DNA of 33,275 bases from contig CACWTR010000041.1 of the NCBI GenBank assembly GCA_902763865.1, forward strand, positions 1 to 33,275, in the 5' to 3' direction. Below the pieces are notes generated by a model. That model was not told the origin of the DNA, ran no database searches, and worked only from the letters and a program-made list of their open reading frames with translations. The stretch is from an uncultured Bacteroidales bacterium (GTDB lineage: Bacteria > Bacteroidota > Bacteroidia > Bacteroidales > Bacteroidaceae). Below, piece by piece: positions 26,156 through 33,275 of this stretch (within the stretch, counting starts at the first letter, position 1; each line of letters starts with the position of its first letter). Made by a program: the position numbers and the translations under genes.

Positions 26156-26185
26156 GCTCCTGACCGCATTCCCGCAAATATGAAC

Positions 26186-26221
26186 AGAAGGGGGCAGTTC
26201 CATTGCGAACTGCCCCCTTCT
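26186..26221 (+). terminator. Strong hairpin terminator
   Basis: A perfect 15-bp stem (AGAAGGGGGCAGTTC at 26186-26200, complement at 26207-26221) surrounds a 6-nt loop. It lies 30 nt after the small ORF's stop. The T-tract is weak (GCCGTTT) but the stem is very stable. Confidence 0.85.
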
Positions 26222-26325
26222 GCCGTTTCAACGAATCGGACACGGACGGTCATCAACCTCCCCAACACCTCGCGGGCTGAACCTTAGACAGAGGCGCAAC
26301 ACAACGGACGGTGATTTGTCCGGGG

Positions 26326-26342
26326 GAAAGTTTGGAACTTTC
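26326..26342. promoter_or_regulatory. Possible operator palindrome at the DUF3791/DUF3990 promoter
   Basis: GAAAGTT TGG AACTTTC is a perfect 7-bp inverted repeat with a 3-bp centre. It covers the -33 box (TTTG, 26331-26334), where a bound repressor would block RNA polymerase, as expected for an autoregulated toxin-antitoxin operon. Confidence 0.55.
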
Positions 26343-26362
26343 AATAATTATTCTTAAATTTG
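26331..26362 (+). promoter_or_regulatory. Promoter of the DUF3791/DUF3990 operon
   Basis: TTTG (26331-26334) and TAAATTTG (26355-26362) are 20 nt apart, an excellent Bacteroidetes promoter. The start near 26369 is about 19 nt before the ATG at 26388. Confidence 0.85.
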
Positions 26363-26387
26363 CAGCCGTAACGTAAAAACAAAGAAT

Positions 26388-26624
26388 ATGGCTGCAGACG
26401 AGATAAGAGAGACCAAGAACCGCATCGCCTACACGGTGATGATAGTCCGCGACTTCGGCGAGGCCCACCACCTGACACCCCGTCAGGCACAGAACTATCT
26501 GCGTCGGCACAAAGCGATGGACTACTTGGGGGAGTTCTACGACGTGGAGCACACGCTTTCACCCATTGATACTCTCAATTCGCTCGACACCATCTGCAAA
26601 AAGAATGGAGGAGGCATGGTATGA
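26388..26624 (+). CDS. DUF3791-family protein (candidate antitoxin)
   Basis: The 78-residue protein fits DUF3791: a helical core ending in the characteristic MDYLGEFYDVEHTLS (44-58). DUF3791 genes are commonly found next to DUF3990 genes, and here the stop overlaps the DUF3990 start by 4 nt. That position suggests an antitoxin or immunity partner, though this is inference from context. It is first in the operon after a good promoter with a palindrome at its -33 box. Confidence 0.8.
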   Translation: MAADEIRETKNRIAYTVMIVRDFGEAHHLTPRQAQNYLRRHKAMDYLGEFYDVEHTLSPIDTLNSLDTICKKNGGGMV

Positions 26625-27115
26625 TGAGACTCTATCACGGTTCAAACCAGGAAATCGACAAGATAGACCTTTCGCTGGGATTGCCCGACAAGGACTTCGG
26701 TAGAGGGTTCTATCTGACTCACCTGCACCATCAAGCTGAGCGTATGGCACTATCGAAGGCAAGCCGCTCGCAAGGCGGCAAGCCGACGGTGACCGTCTTC
26801 GATTTCGACGAAGAGGAAGCACAACGACAGAAGCTGCGGATAAAGGTGTTCGAAAAGCCCTCCGAATCCTGGGCTAAGTTCGTCTCCGAAAACCGCAACG
26901 CCAGTCGGACAGGCTTCACACACCACTACGACATTGTGATAGGCCCGGTAGCCAACGACAGCATGGCACTCCAATTCCGCCTCTACGAACAAGGCTATAT
27001 CACGTTGAGACAATTGGCCAGCAAAATCACATTCCCGAAGGACAATAGCCAGCACTTCTTCGCCACAGAGAGGGCTGTCAAACTGCTCAGAAAAGTGGAA
27101 GTCATCAACCTATAA
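26621..27115 (+). CDS. DUF3990 protein, ADP-ribosyltransferase-like fold (candidate toxin)
   Basis: The 164-residue protein matches DUF3990, placed by family knowledge in the ADP-ribosyltransferase superfamily. Visible motifs are LYHGSNQEI (4-12, His6), DFGRGFYLT (25-33, Tyr31), YDIVIGPVAND (103-113) and SQHFFATERAVKLL (143-156, with Glu150). These fit an H-Y-E type NAD-binding triad, though I infer the role of each residue. Two adjacent Met codons (26621 and 26624) are possible starts. It lies between two small DUF3791-like genes and may modify a protein or nucleic-acid target. Confidence 0.85.
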   Translation: MMRLYHGSNQEIDKIDLSLGLPDKDFGRGFYLTHLHHQAERMALSKASRSQGGKPTVTVFDFDEEEAQRQKLRIKVFEKPSESWAKFVSENRNASRTGFTHHYDIVIGPVANDSMALQFRLYEQGYITLRQLASKITFPKDNSQHFFATERAVKLLRKVEVINL

Positions 27116-27127
27116 CACCTGATTGCC

Positions 27128-27358
27128 ATGCGCCAGCCTGAAACCAAAGAACAGAAGTTCCTCATCGACTGCATCATTGCAGACCTCGCCTTCTACCTCG
27201 TAGAGGACGAAGGCATGAGCGTGAACGACGCACTGAACACCGTCTATAACTCCGACTATTACTTCCTGCTCAACAACCTCGACACCGAGCTCTACCTGCG
27301 AGGCTCGCTGAACAACTACCACTACCTGCGCCGCGAACTGGATTACGGCAAACCGTAG
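27128..27358 (+). CDS. Small DUF3791-like protein (third gene of the module)
   Basis: The 76-residue product begins MRQPETKEQKFLIDCIIADL and has a helical, acidic character. The FLIDCIIADLAFYLVEDEGMSV part resembles the first half of DUF3791 proteins, but the YDVxH ending is replaced by LNNLDTELYLRGSLNNY. It starts 12 nt after the DUF3990 stop and is probably co-transcribed. It may be a second partner of the ART-like protein; function is unknown. Confidence 0.7.
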   Translation: MRQPETKEQKFLIDCIIADLAFYLVEDEGMSVNDALNTVYNSDYYFLLNNLDTELYLRGSLNNYHYLRRELDYGKP

Positions 27359-27878
27359 TCCCCTCCCCGACAGTCCGCCTTCACAGGAACTCCTATCCGC
27401 CGGAACGTCCGGGAGATGTGCCCGACGGTTGCCGGCCCCGTTCACCAAATGACAAAATGTAAGCAAAACAGGCTTTTTGCTTACACGCGATTTTCGGACT
27501 TTTGCCTCAGAAACGACTTTTTTCGCTTTCGGGGCACTTTTCTACCCCCTGAGGGGAAACATGGGCTTAAATCGAGTCAGTGCTGACTATCAACATCTTA
27601 CGATTCAAACTTCACCGTTTCGGGATGCAAAATTGACAACTTCACCTTGCAAAACAGGGTGGTTTGGGCCGTTTTTGCACACTTTTTCGGCATGGAGTGC
27701 CGGTACAGGACACCCCGACGCGCCCCCCAACACGACACGAGGTTCAGCCCTACACGTCGTGAGCTTATTGTTGCAAGTTCACGTTCCTTCGGCAAAATCG
27801 ACGCGAAAAGGGCGCTTTCCAGACCCTTTCCGGAGTGTGCAATAATTGACGTTTTGACAGGGAATCGCTCCCTCTTGC
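27359..27878. other. 520-bp gene-free region with hairpin
   Basis: No credible gene. It contains a perfect 10-bp hairpin (GTAAGCAAAA at 27459-27468, TTTTGCTTAC at 27475-27484, loop CAGGCT), many homopolymer T and C runs, and phrases such as ACTTCACC repeated at 27610 and 27640. Frames through it have no recognisable domain. It looks like a dispersed intergenic repeat or a decayed element, or possibly a non-coding RNA; I cannot distinguish these. It separates the DUF3791/DUF3990 operon from a convergent gene and could hold terminators for both. Confidence 0.5.
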
Positions 27879-29636
27879 TTACTTTCCGACAGAGGCAGCC
27901 TCCTCGAAGTCGCGGAAGAAGCGGTCCTGCTGTTGTCCCTCGCGGTGCATGGCCTTGTATTTCTTCATGAGGCGCTGCAGCTCGGCCCACTTGCCGTCGC
28001 CGACGGACTCGGCCTTGTGGCGCATGCAGTGGAGGTAGAGGGGCTGCATATAGACGCGCTCCACGCGCTGCCGCACCTCGTCGCTCTCCGCGGCCCGGCT
28101 TGCCTCGCCGAGGATGGCAAAAGCCTTGGCGATGAAGTCGTCGCTGTAGATTTCGTGGTCCTCGTTGATGTAGATTCCGTAGTGGACGTCGGGCCGGACG
28201 AGGCTCTGGCACAGGCGGTAGTAGTCCATGATGCGGGGTGCAGCCTGGCCGTAGAAGCCGTCCATGAAGATGCTCACCAGCGAATCCGTGTCCTGGAAGG
28301 GGTTCCAGAGCAGCTGGTTGACCGTCCAGGCCTTCATCTCCTCGAACTCGGCTCCCGTCGATTGGTACTGCGACTCCTCGAAAATGCCGATGGCCTTGTT
28401 CTCGCCGAAGATGCGGATATTGGGTGCCAGCACCTGGAAGTTGGGCCAGGGGGCAATGTACTGCATGTAGTTGACGATATAGTCCCAGATGAAGAGGTGC
28501 GGAGCGAGGTCGGCCCATGCCCGCAGGTCGCGCATGAAAGCCTCGTTCTGGGGGCAGCCTGCGTCCAGGGGATGAGCGAAACAGCACTCTATGCTGCAAA
28601 GGCGGATGACGACATTCTGTCGCGGCTTGATGCCCTTGGGCGGCTGCCGCGAGTACTGATAGGCAAAGGTGCCGACGAACTTGTCGGGGAACTCGTCGCG
28701 CAAGGCATCGGCCACCTGATTGACGAACCAGACGATGATGCCGGAGTGCCCGCCGTACTGCTGTTCGATGGCAGCGCACCGCTCGCACTGGCAGAAGAGC
28801 TGGTTGTCGTTCTGCGAAAGGCTGTAGATTCTGTGGCCCGGGTTCTTTCGCATGAAGTCGCGCAGGCGCTCGGTGCATATCCTGAGCACGTCGGGATTCG
28901 AGAGGCAGAGCTGGCCGTAGCCGCCATAGCGTTTGCCGTCGCGCAGGCAATAGTACTCGGGGTGCTCGGCAAAGAACTCCTTGGCCGGCATGAAGTGGTC
29001 CCAGGTATGGCAACCCCAGTAGCCCTCCTGTCCGCCCCACTCGTTCTGCGTCGTGAAGCGCATGTTCTCCTTCACGTGTGCACCCCACTCCCATTCGCCG
29101 TCCGTCACGAAGTAGCAATGATAGCGAAAGCCGATGTAGGGGCTCTCGGAGTGGTCCAGCCGCGGCAGCTTCCACGCCCGGCATTCGGGAACCACCGTAC
29201 ACTTGGGCGCAAGCCAGTGGACGCCCAGTTCCCTCTCCAGGAACGTGAACACACCGTACATCGTGCCGCGCCGGGACCCGCCCCAGATGAACAGGTCGTG
29301 CCCCAAAGTGCGGTAGGTGAAACTCTCGTCCTCGTCGGCAGGCCGCGCCGCACCCGTCAGCGACGCCACCCGCTCGCTATAGCCCACGAAGATGCCGGGG
29401 CCCTTGGTGCCGAGGTCGGAAGTGATGGGCAGCCGCACCCCGCTCATCTGCTCGATGTACTGCTGCAGCTCGCGAGCCGCAGTCCGCTCGGAGACAGAAG
29501 CCTCGGGGGAAAGAACAATCTGGTACTTGCTCTGGCCGTCGCGGAAAAGCCACCGCGCAGCCTCCGCACCGCCTGCCTCGAACAACAGCACGGCGGCAAG
29601 CACGAGGCGGGAAATAAAGGACTTGAAGTGGAACAT
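27879..29636 (-). CDS. Secreted DUF4838-domain protein
   Basis: The 585-residue protein has a signal peptide (about 1-26, ending GGAEA). An N-terminal domain like that preceding alpha-glucuronidases (about 33-150; SVSERTAARELQQYIEQMSG, GTMYGVFTFLERELGVHWLAP) is followed by the DUF4838 region (about 180-480), with SLSQNDNQLFCQCERC (263-278) and APHLFIWDYIVNYMQY. The family is linked to carbohydrate degradation in Bacteroidetes but the reaction is not established. It faces the DUF3990 operon and is driven by its own promoter, whose -33 box lies in the arm of a large hairpin. Confidence 0.85.
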   Translation of the reverse strand: MFHFKSFISRLVLAAVLLFEAGGAEAARWLFRDGQSKYQIVLSPEASVSERTAARELQQYIEQMSGVRLPITSDLGTKGPGIFVGYSERVASLTGAARPADEDESFTYRTLGHDLFIWGGSRRGTMYGVFTFLERELGVHWLAPKCTVVPECRAWKLPRLDHSESPYIGFRYHCYFVTDGEWEWGAHVKENMRFTTQNEWGGQEGYWGCHTWDHFMPAKEFFAEHPEYYCLRDGKRYGGYGQLCLSNPDVLRICTERLRDFMRKNPGHRIYSLSQNDNQLFCQCERCAAIEQQYGGHSGIIVWFVNQVADALRDEFPDKFVGTFAYQYSRQPPKGIKPRQNVVIRLCSIECCFAHPLDAGCPQNEAFMRDLRAWADLAPHLFIWDYIVNYMQYIAPWPNFQVLAPNIRIFGENKAIGIFEESQYQSTGAEFEEMKAWTVNQLLWNPFQDTDSLVSIFMDGFYGQAAPRIMDYYRLCQSLVRPDVHYGIYINEDHEIYSDDFIAKAFAILGEASRAAESDEVRQRVERVYMQPLYLHCMRHKAESVGDGKWAELQRLMKKYKAMHREGQQQDRFFRDFEEAASVGK

Positions 29637-29665
29637 AGTTGTCGTCAGAGTTAGTTTTCTGGGCG

Positions 29666-29696
29666 TAAAGTTACTACTTTTTGTCCAAAACGCAAA
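29666..29696 (-). promoter_or_regulatory. Promoter of the DUF4838 gene
   Basis: On the minus strand TTTG (29693-29696) and TAACTTTA (29666-29673) are 19 nt apart; the -7 box has one deviation from TAnnTTTG. The -33 box lies inside the 3' arm of the hairpin at 29690-29735. Confidence 0.6.
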
Positions 29697-29735
29697 ACAG
29701 GCCGGCAGCTTTTTTGCTGCCAGCCTGTTTTGCGT
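29690..29735. repeat. Large hairpin, 20-bp arms with a six-T loop
   Basis: Arms 29690-29709 and 29716-29735 pair with one mismatch (C29703/A29722) around TTTTTT. Each arm contains GCAAAACAGGC or its complement, the word found in the hairpin at 27459-27484. The unit sits between two divergent genes, so it is more likely a repeat or regulatory element than a simple terminator. Confidence 0.85.
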
Positions 29736-29911
29736 ACCCAGAGCCGGAACATAACCGCCTCAAACAAAGGAAAGAAAAAGCAACAAAGTAATTGATATAC
29801 AATGATTTGCAATGTTTCTCAATTTTTCTGATTTTTGACAAAATACCCCATTTTTGCCCTTGTTTTGTTAGAATTAACACCTTTTTAACACCCCAGAATT
29901 AAAACTTTTTG

Positions 29912-29919
29912 TACCTTTG
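29912..29919 (+). promoter_or_regulatory. Promoter -7 box of the integrase gene
   Basis: TACCTTTG matches the -7 consensus, with a predicted start near 29926 and a 29-nt leader. No TTTG box is at the -33 distance in the AT-rich region upstream. Confidence 0.6.
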
Positions 29920-29954
29920 CAGACGAAAAGAAAACATCGGTAAATAAACGAGTT

Positions 29955-31133
29955 ATGGCAGAATCAAGAGGCAAGAATAAGAACCTCGTGGAAGCAGGAA
30001 ATCCGCGATTATTGAAGAAATTAGTGAAGAATGATACCGAATATAGCCTATATTTGGAGTATCAGATGGGGTATAATCGGGACAACGGCACATCCATTCG
30101 CAAGAAGGAAAGTCTGTCGCTATATCTTTTGGCATCTCCCCGTACACCCATCCAACGACAACAAAACAAGGAGACGCTGGAACTAGCCAAGAAGATTCGT
30201 TTCGAGCGTGAGCAAGAATTCCTGGACAACCGCGAGGGCTATCGACTGAAGAAAGAGAAGGGCATCAACTTCCTCGACTATTACCAGTCGTACATCAGCA
30301 GCTACTCCAAGAAAGACATTCGCATGATTCAGATTGCCCTCAATCGTTTCAATGACTTTCTTGCAGAGTATCATCCGCTGTTGAAAGACTACATCCGGCC
30401 CGACGCCATCACTCATGAAATGATGGTGAAATTTGCCGAATACCTTCAGACTCGTAGTGTGGGCGAAGGGGCAAAAAGCATCTTGCAGCGATTCAAGAAG
30501 GTGGTGCGTTCTGCCGTTGACCAGGGCATCATGGCGAAAGATCCATGCAAGGGAGTTGTCTGTGTCGTTGATGACCAGGTGCTGAAGAAAGATGTGCTCT
30601 CACAAGAAGAGATTAAAAAACTCATGGATACCCACTATCAGTTTGAGAAAGAGAACGTCCGTAATGCCTTCATTTTCTGCCTCTATACAGGTATGCGTTT
30701 CTGCGACGTCAAAGACCTTCGCTATTCTAATATCGACTATGCCAACAAACTCCTGCGCTTTGAACAGGACAAGACTAAAGGGCACTCTGCCCGTAGTTGG
30801 GTCACCATTCCCCTTAATGATGGACTCATCCATCTGGTCGGTAGGCCAAAGGAAGGCGAGACAAAGGAATCGCTTGTTTTCAACCTCCCATCATACGAAA
30901 GCTGCTGTAAGTCCGTCAAGCGATGGGTGAAACGTGCCGGCATCGACAAACACATCAGTTGGCATTGCGCTCGCCATTCCTTCGCAGTGAACATCCTCAA
31001 CAATGGTGCAAATATCAAGACTGTTGCCAGCCTTCTCGGCCACAGCGGTTTGAAGCACACCGAGAAATACACCCGTGCCGTTGATAAGTTGAAGGAGGAT
31101 GCCATCAACAGCCTGCCAGCACTCAACCTATAG
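29955..31133 (+). CDS. Tyrosine recombinase / site-specific integrase
   Basis: The 392-residue product has an N-terminal arm-type DNA-binding region (about 1-95), a SAM-like core-binding domain (about 103-200) and the catalytic domain. The catalytic set is complete: Arg248 in YTGMRFCD, Lys273 in QDKTKG, His337 and Arg340 in SWHCARH, His363 in LLGHSG and Tyr372 in EKYTRAV. The gene is more AT-rich than most of the window and begins an island that continues into hsdR. In Bacteroidales, recombinases of this type next to type I restriction genes often invert hsdS segments; the hsdS genes would lie beyond this window, so that role is inference. A classical integrase of a mobile island is the alternative. 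Confidence 0.95.
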   Translation: MAESRGKNKNLVEAGNPRLLKKLVKNDTEYSLYLEYQMGYNRDNGTSIRKKESLSLYLLASPRTPIQRQQNKETLELAKKIRFEREQEFLDNREGYRLKKEKGINFLDYYQSYISSYSKKDIRMIQIALNRFNDFLAEYHPLLKDYIRPDAITHEMMVKFAEYLQTRSVGEGAKSILQRFKKVVRSAVDQGIMAKDPCKGVVCVVDDQVLKKDVLSQEEIKKLMDTHYQFEKENVRNAFIFCLYTGMRFCDVKDLRYSNIDYANKLLRFEQDKTKGHSARSWVTIPLNDGLIHLVGRPKEGETKESLVFNLPSYESCCKSVKRWVKRAGIDKHISWHCARHSFAVNILNNGANIKTVASLLGHSGLKHTEKYTRAVDKLKEDAINSLPALNL

Positions 31134-31147
31134 CATTGATTCATTTA

Positions 31148-31206
31148 CTGGCGAAAAGAGAAGATATTTTTTCCTTTCGCCAGCAATCGTTATTGTTCTG
31201 GCGAAA
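31148..31206. repeat. CTGGCGAAA inverted and direct repeats downstream of the integrase
   Basis: CTGGCGAAA (31148-31156) is inverted at 31175-31183 (TTTCGCCAG) and repeated directly at 31198-31206, followed by similar purine runs (AGAGAAGATAT, GAAGAATATG). The first pair could form a terminator-like hairpin; the third copy is not explained by that. It may be a binding or exchange site for the adjacent recombinase. Confidence 0.7.
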
Positions 31207-31332
31207 GAAGAATATGTTTAGTCCATGTTGCGTATATATAGCAAAGTGGCAAACCGCCCCTGATTTTATATATAACAATGTGAATAATGCTTGTTTTTAG
31301 GCCGTTAATGCAATTTTTCGACTAAAAATTAG

Positions 31333-31340
31333 TACCTTTG
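31333..31340 (+). promoter_or_regulatory. Promoter -7 box of hsdR
   Basis: TACCTTTG, with a predicted start near 31347 and a leader of about 60 nt before the ATG at 31407. It is preceded by AT-rich DNA without a clear -33 box. Confidence 0.6.
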
Positions 31341-31406
31341 TACCGCAAATTGATTATATTGGAGATATAGTATCTCTAATGTTGTTCAAAATGATTTGAT
31401 TCGAAT

Positions 31407-33275
31407 ATGACGCAGAGCGAAGAGATACTGGAGCAAGGACTAATAAAAACCCTGACGGAAATGAACTACGAGTACGTTTCTATCAAGGAAGAAGAGAACT
31501 TGCTCGCTAATTTCAAAGTGCAGTTGGAAAAGCACAACCAGAAGGAACTGGCTGCGCATGGTCGTGAACACTTTACCGATAAGGAGTTTGACAAAATACT
31601 GCTCTATCTGGAGGGCGGCACCCGCTTTGAAAAAGCCAAGAAACTGCGTGATCTTAAGAACTTCCAACTGGAAAACGGCGAACGTATATGGATTGAGTTC
31701 ATCAATAAGCAACACTGGTGCCAGAACGAGTTTCAAGTCAGCAATCAGATAACTGTTGAGGGACGAAAGAAGTGCCGCTACGACGTGACTATACTCATCA
31801 ATGGCCTGCCACTGGTACAGATAGAGTTGAAGAAGCGCGGTGTGGAACTGAAACAGGCATATAACCAGATTCAACGATACCACAAGACTTCGTTTCACGG
31901 GCTCTTCGACTACATACAACTCTTCGTTATCAGCAATGGTGTGAATACCCGTTACTTTGCCAACAACCCTAACAGCGGCTATAAGTTCACGTTCAACTGG
32001 ACGGATGCGGAGAACGTGCCGTTCAATGACCTTAGTAAGTTTGCCTACTTCTTCTTTGACAAGTGCAATCTTGGCAAGATGATAAGCAAGTACATTGTAC
32101 TGCATGAGGGCGATAAGTGTTTGATGGTGTTGCGTCCTTATCAGTTCTACGCTGTAGAGCAGATTCTCGACCGAGTACAGAACACCAACAAGAATGGCTA
32201 CATCTGGCACACGACAGGAGCAGGTAAGACCCTGACATCATTCAAGGCGGCTCAGTTAGTGAGTGAGATTGATGGTATTGATAAGGTGATGTTTGTCGTT
32301 GACCGCCACGACCTCGATACCCAGACACAATCGGAGTATGAAGCGTTTGAGCCTGGTGCCGTTGACAACACGGACAACACCAAGGAACTTATCAAGCGAT
32401 TGCGCGACGACAGCAAGATTATCATTACAACAATTCAGAAACTGAACGTGGCCGTTACCCGTGAGTACTACAACAAACGGTTGCAGGGAGTGCGTGATCA
32501 GAAAGTGGTGATGATTTTTGACGAGTGCCATCGCAGTCACTTCGGCGAATGTCATAAAAACATCGTGAAGTTCTTCAATAACCTACAGATATTCGGTTTT
32601 ACAGGAACGCCCATTTTTGCAGAGAATGCCAAACAGGAGCATACGACGGCAGAAGTATTTGGCGACTGTCTGCACAAATATCTCATCAAGGATGCCATTG
32701 CGGACGAGAATGTGCTTGGTTTCTTGGTAGAATACTATAAGGGGCAGCAGAATATTGACCTGTTCAGTGAAAAGCGCATGACGGAGATAGCACAGTTCAT
32801 CCTCAACAACTTCAACAAGTCAACATTTGACGGGGAGTTTAATGCTCTATTTGCCATCCAGTCCGTTCCCATGCTCTTGAAATACTACAAGATATTCAAA
32901 TCATTGAATCCGAAAATCAAGATTGGAGCCGTATTCACTTACGCTGCCAACGAGAGTCAGGACGATGCACAGACAGGCATGAACCAAGGCTTTGCAGATG
33001 ACAAGGTGACCTCTGACGAGTTGCAAGCCATCATGGACGACTATAATGATATGTTCAATACGGCATTCACGACGGAGAACTTCAGCGCATATTACGATGA
33101 CATCAACTTGCGTATGAAGAAGAAAAAGCCGGATATGGAACCTCTTGACCTACTATTGGTTGTAGGCATGTTCCTTACGGGCTTCGATGCGAAGAAGTTG
33201 AACACGCTCTATGTGGATAAGAATCTGGAATATCACGGACTGCTGCAGGCATTCAGTCGTACCAACCGTGTGCTG
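31407..33275 (+). CDS. hsdR: Type I restriction enzyme, R subunit (5' part, runs off the window)
   Basis: An uninterrupted frame of 623 codons starts at ATG 31407 (MTQSEEILEQGLIKTL) and is open at the window end. It encodes the N-terminal PD-(D/E)xK nuclease (YDVTILINGLPLVQIELKKR, 125-144: Asp126, Glu140, Lys142; QxxxY at 154-158). The translocase motor follows: HTTGAGKT (268-275, Walker A), FDECHRS (371-377, DEAD-box-like motif II) and FGFTGTP (396-402, motif III), then GMFLTGFDAKKL and QAFSRTNRVL at the edge (motifs V-VI). HsdR cuts unmodified DNA in complex with HsdM and HsdS, whose genes should follow. The start is 273 nt after the integrase. The DNA is AT-rich like the integrase, so the two were probably acquired together. 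Confidence 0.96.
   Translation, partial: MTQSEEILEQGLIKTLTEMNYEYVSIKEEENLLANFKVQLEKHNQKELAAHGREHFTDKEFDKILLYLEGGTRFEKAKKLRDLKNFQLENGERIWIEFINKQHWCQNEFQVSNQITVEGRKKCRYDVTILINGLPLVQIELKKRGVELKQAYNQIQRYHKTSFHGLFDYIQLFVISNGVNTRYFANNPNSGYKFTFNWTDAENVPFNDLSKFAYFFFDKCNLGKMISKYIVLHEGDKCLMVLRPYQFYAVEQILDRVQNTNKNGYIWHTTGAGKTLTSFKAAQLVSEIDGIDKVMFVVDRHDLDTQTQSEYEAFEPGAVDNTDNTKELIKRLRDDSKIIITTIQKLNVAVTREYYNKRLQGVRDQKVVMIFDECHRSHFGECHKNIVKFFNNLQIFGFTGTPIFAENAKQEHTTAEVFGDCLHKYLIKDAIADENVLGFLVEYYKGQQNIDLFSEKRMTEIAQFILNNFNKSTFDGEFNALFAIQSVPMLLKYYKIFKSLNPKIKIGAVFTYAANESQDDAQTGMNQGFADDKVTSDELQAIMDDYNDMFNTAFTTENFSAYYDDINLRMKKKKPDMEPLDLLLVVGMFLTGFDAKKLNTLYVDKNLEYHGLLQAFSRTNRVL

Noticed and set aside
27477-27845. 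122-codon plus-strand frame in the gene-free region
   Set aside because: No domain, odd composition, and no promoter or start context; it looks like repeat DNA that happens to be open.
27598-29202. Minus-strand frame of about 534 codons overlapping the DUF4838 gene in another frame
   Set aside because: The Arg/Pro/Gly-rich translation is a shifted reading of the DUF4838 gene, which has a signal peptide and family motifs in its own frame.
31440-32210. Minus-strand frame of 256 codons opposite hsdR
   Set aside because: It is antisense to the nuclease and motor region of HsdR, which has all expected motifs in the plus-strand frame.

Overview
The window looks like a chromosomal segment of a Bacteroidales bacterium, most likely Prevotellaceae. 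Support for this: Bacteroidetes-type promoters (-7 box TAnnTTTG, often with TTTG or TTG about 19-20 nt upstream), a Wzc kinase with a tyrosine-rich tail, an STN-domain outer-membrane protein with its own ECF sigma factor, DUF5715, DUF4838, GxGYxYP and GLUG proteins, and the carboxynorspermidine route to spermidine. Most of the window appears GC-rich. The last ~3.5 kb (integrase and type I restriction subunit) is visibly more AT-rich and reads as an acquired island.

Layout. 1-2.7 kb: a minus-strand exopolysaccharide co-polymerase/tyrosine kinase, divergent from a plus-strand priming-type sugar transferase (2.8-4.2 kb). 4.2-7.2 kb: a hypothetical protein, a short coiled-coil protein, zapA and rny (cell division and RNA decay). 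7.2-7.7 kb: a gene-free stretch packed with palindromes and a MITE-like element. 7.7-12.0 kb: a minus-strand operon of ECF sigma factor, membrane anti-sigma and STN outer-membrane receptor, coupled by 4-nt overlaps. 12.2-14.6 kb: recA and carboxynorspermidine dehydrogenase (minus). 14.8-18.2 kb: a small secreted protein, then a DUF5715 (M15-peptidase-like) and GxGYxYP secreted-protein pair (minus). 18.4-22.0 kb: phoH-purC-ubiE-aroE, a tight plus-strand operon. 22.1-26.2 kb: a large secreted LamG/GLUG protein with a 50-residue companion ORF. 26.4-27.4 kb: a DUF3791/DUF3990 (ADP-ribosyltransferase-fold) toxin-antitoxin-like trio. 27.9-29.6 kb: a DUF4838 secreted protein (minus). 30.0-33.3 kb: a tyrosine recombinase and the 5' part of hsdR, which runs off the end.

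The most striking signal is a set of palindromic or low-complexity DNA repeats that occur between genes and also IN FRAME inside otherwise normal proteins. aroE carries two (one with perfect 35-bp inverted arms). The sigma factor, anti-sigma factor and outer-membrane receptor of one operon each carry at least one. DUF5715 carries a relative of a perfect 68-bp palindrome that lies after rny. Carboxynorspermidine dehydrogenase and the GLUG protein carry short tandem-like inserts. This resembles the protein-coding palindromic elements known from Rickettsia, but with several unrelated families at once.

Other points worth a second look: a sugar transferase lacking the Glu of its catalytic Asp-Glu pair, a possible operator palindrome at the toxin-antitoxin-like promoter, and an inverted/direct CTGGCGAAA triplet between the recombinase and hsdR.
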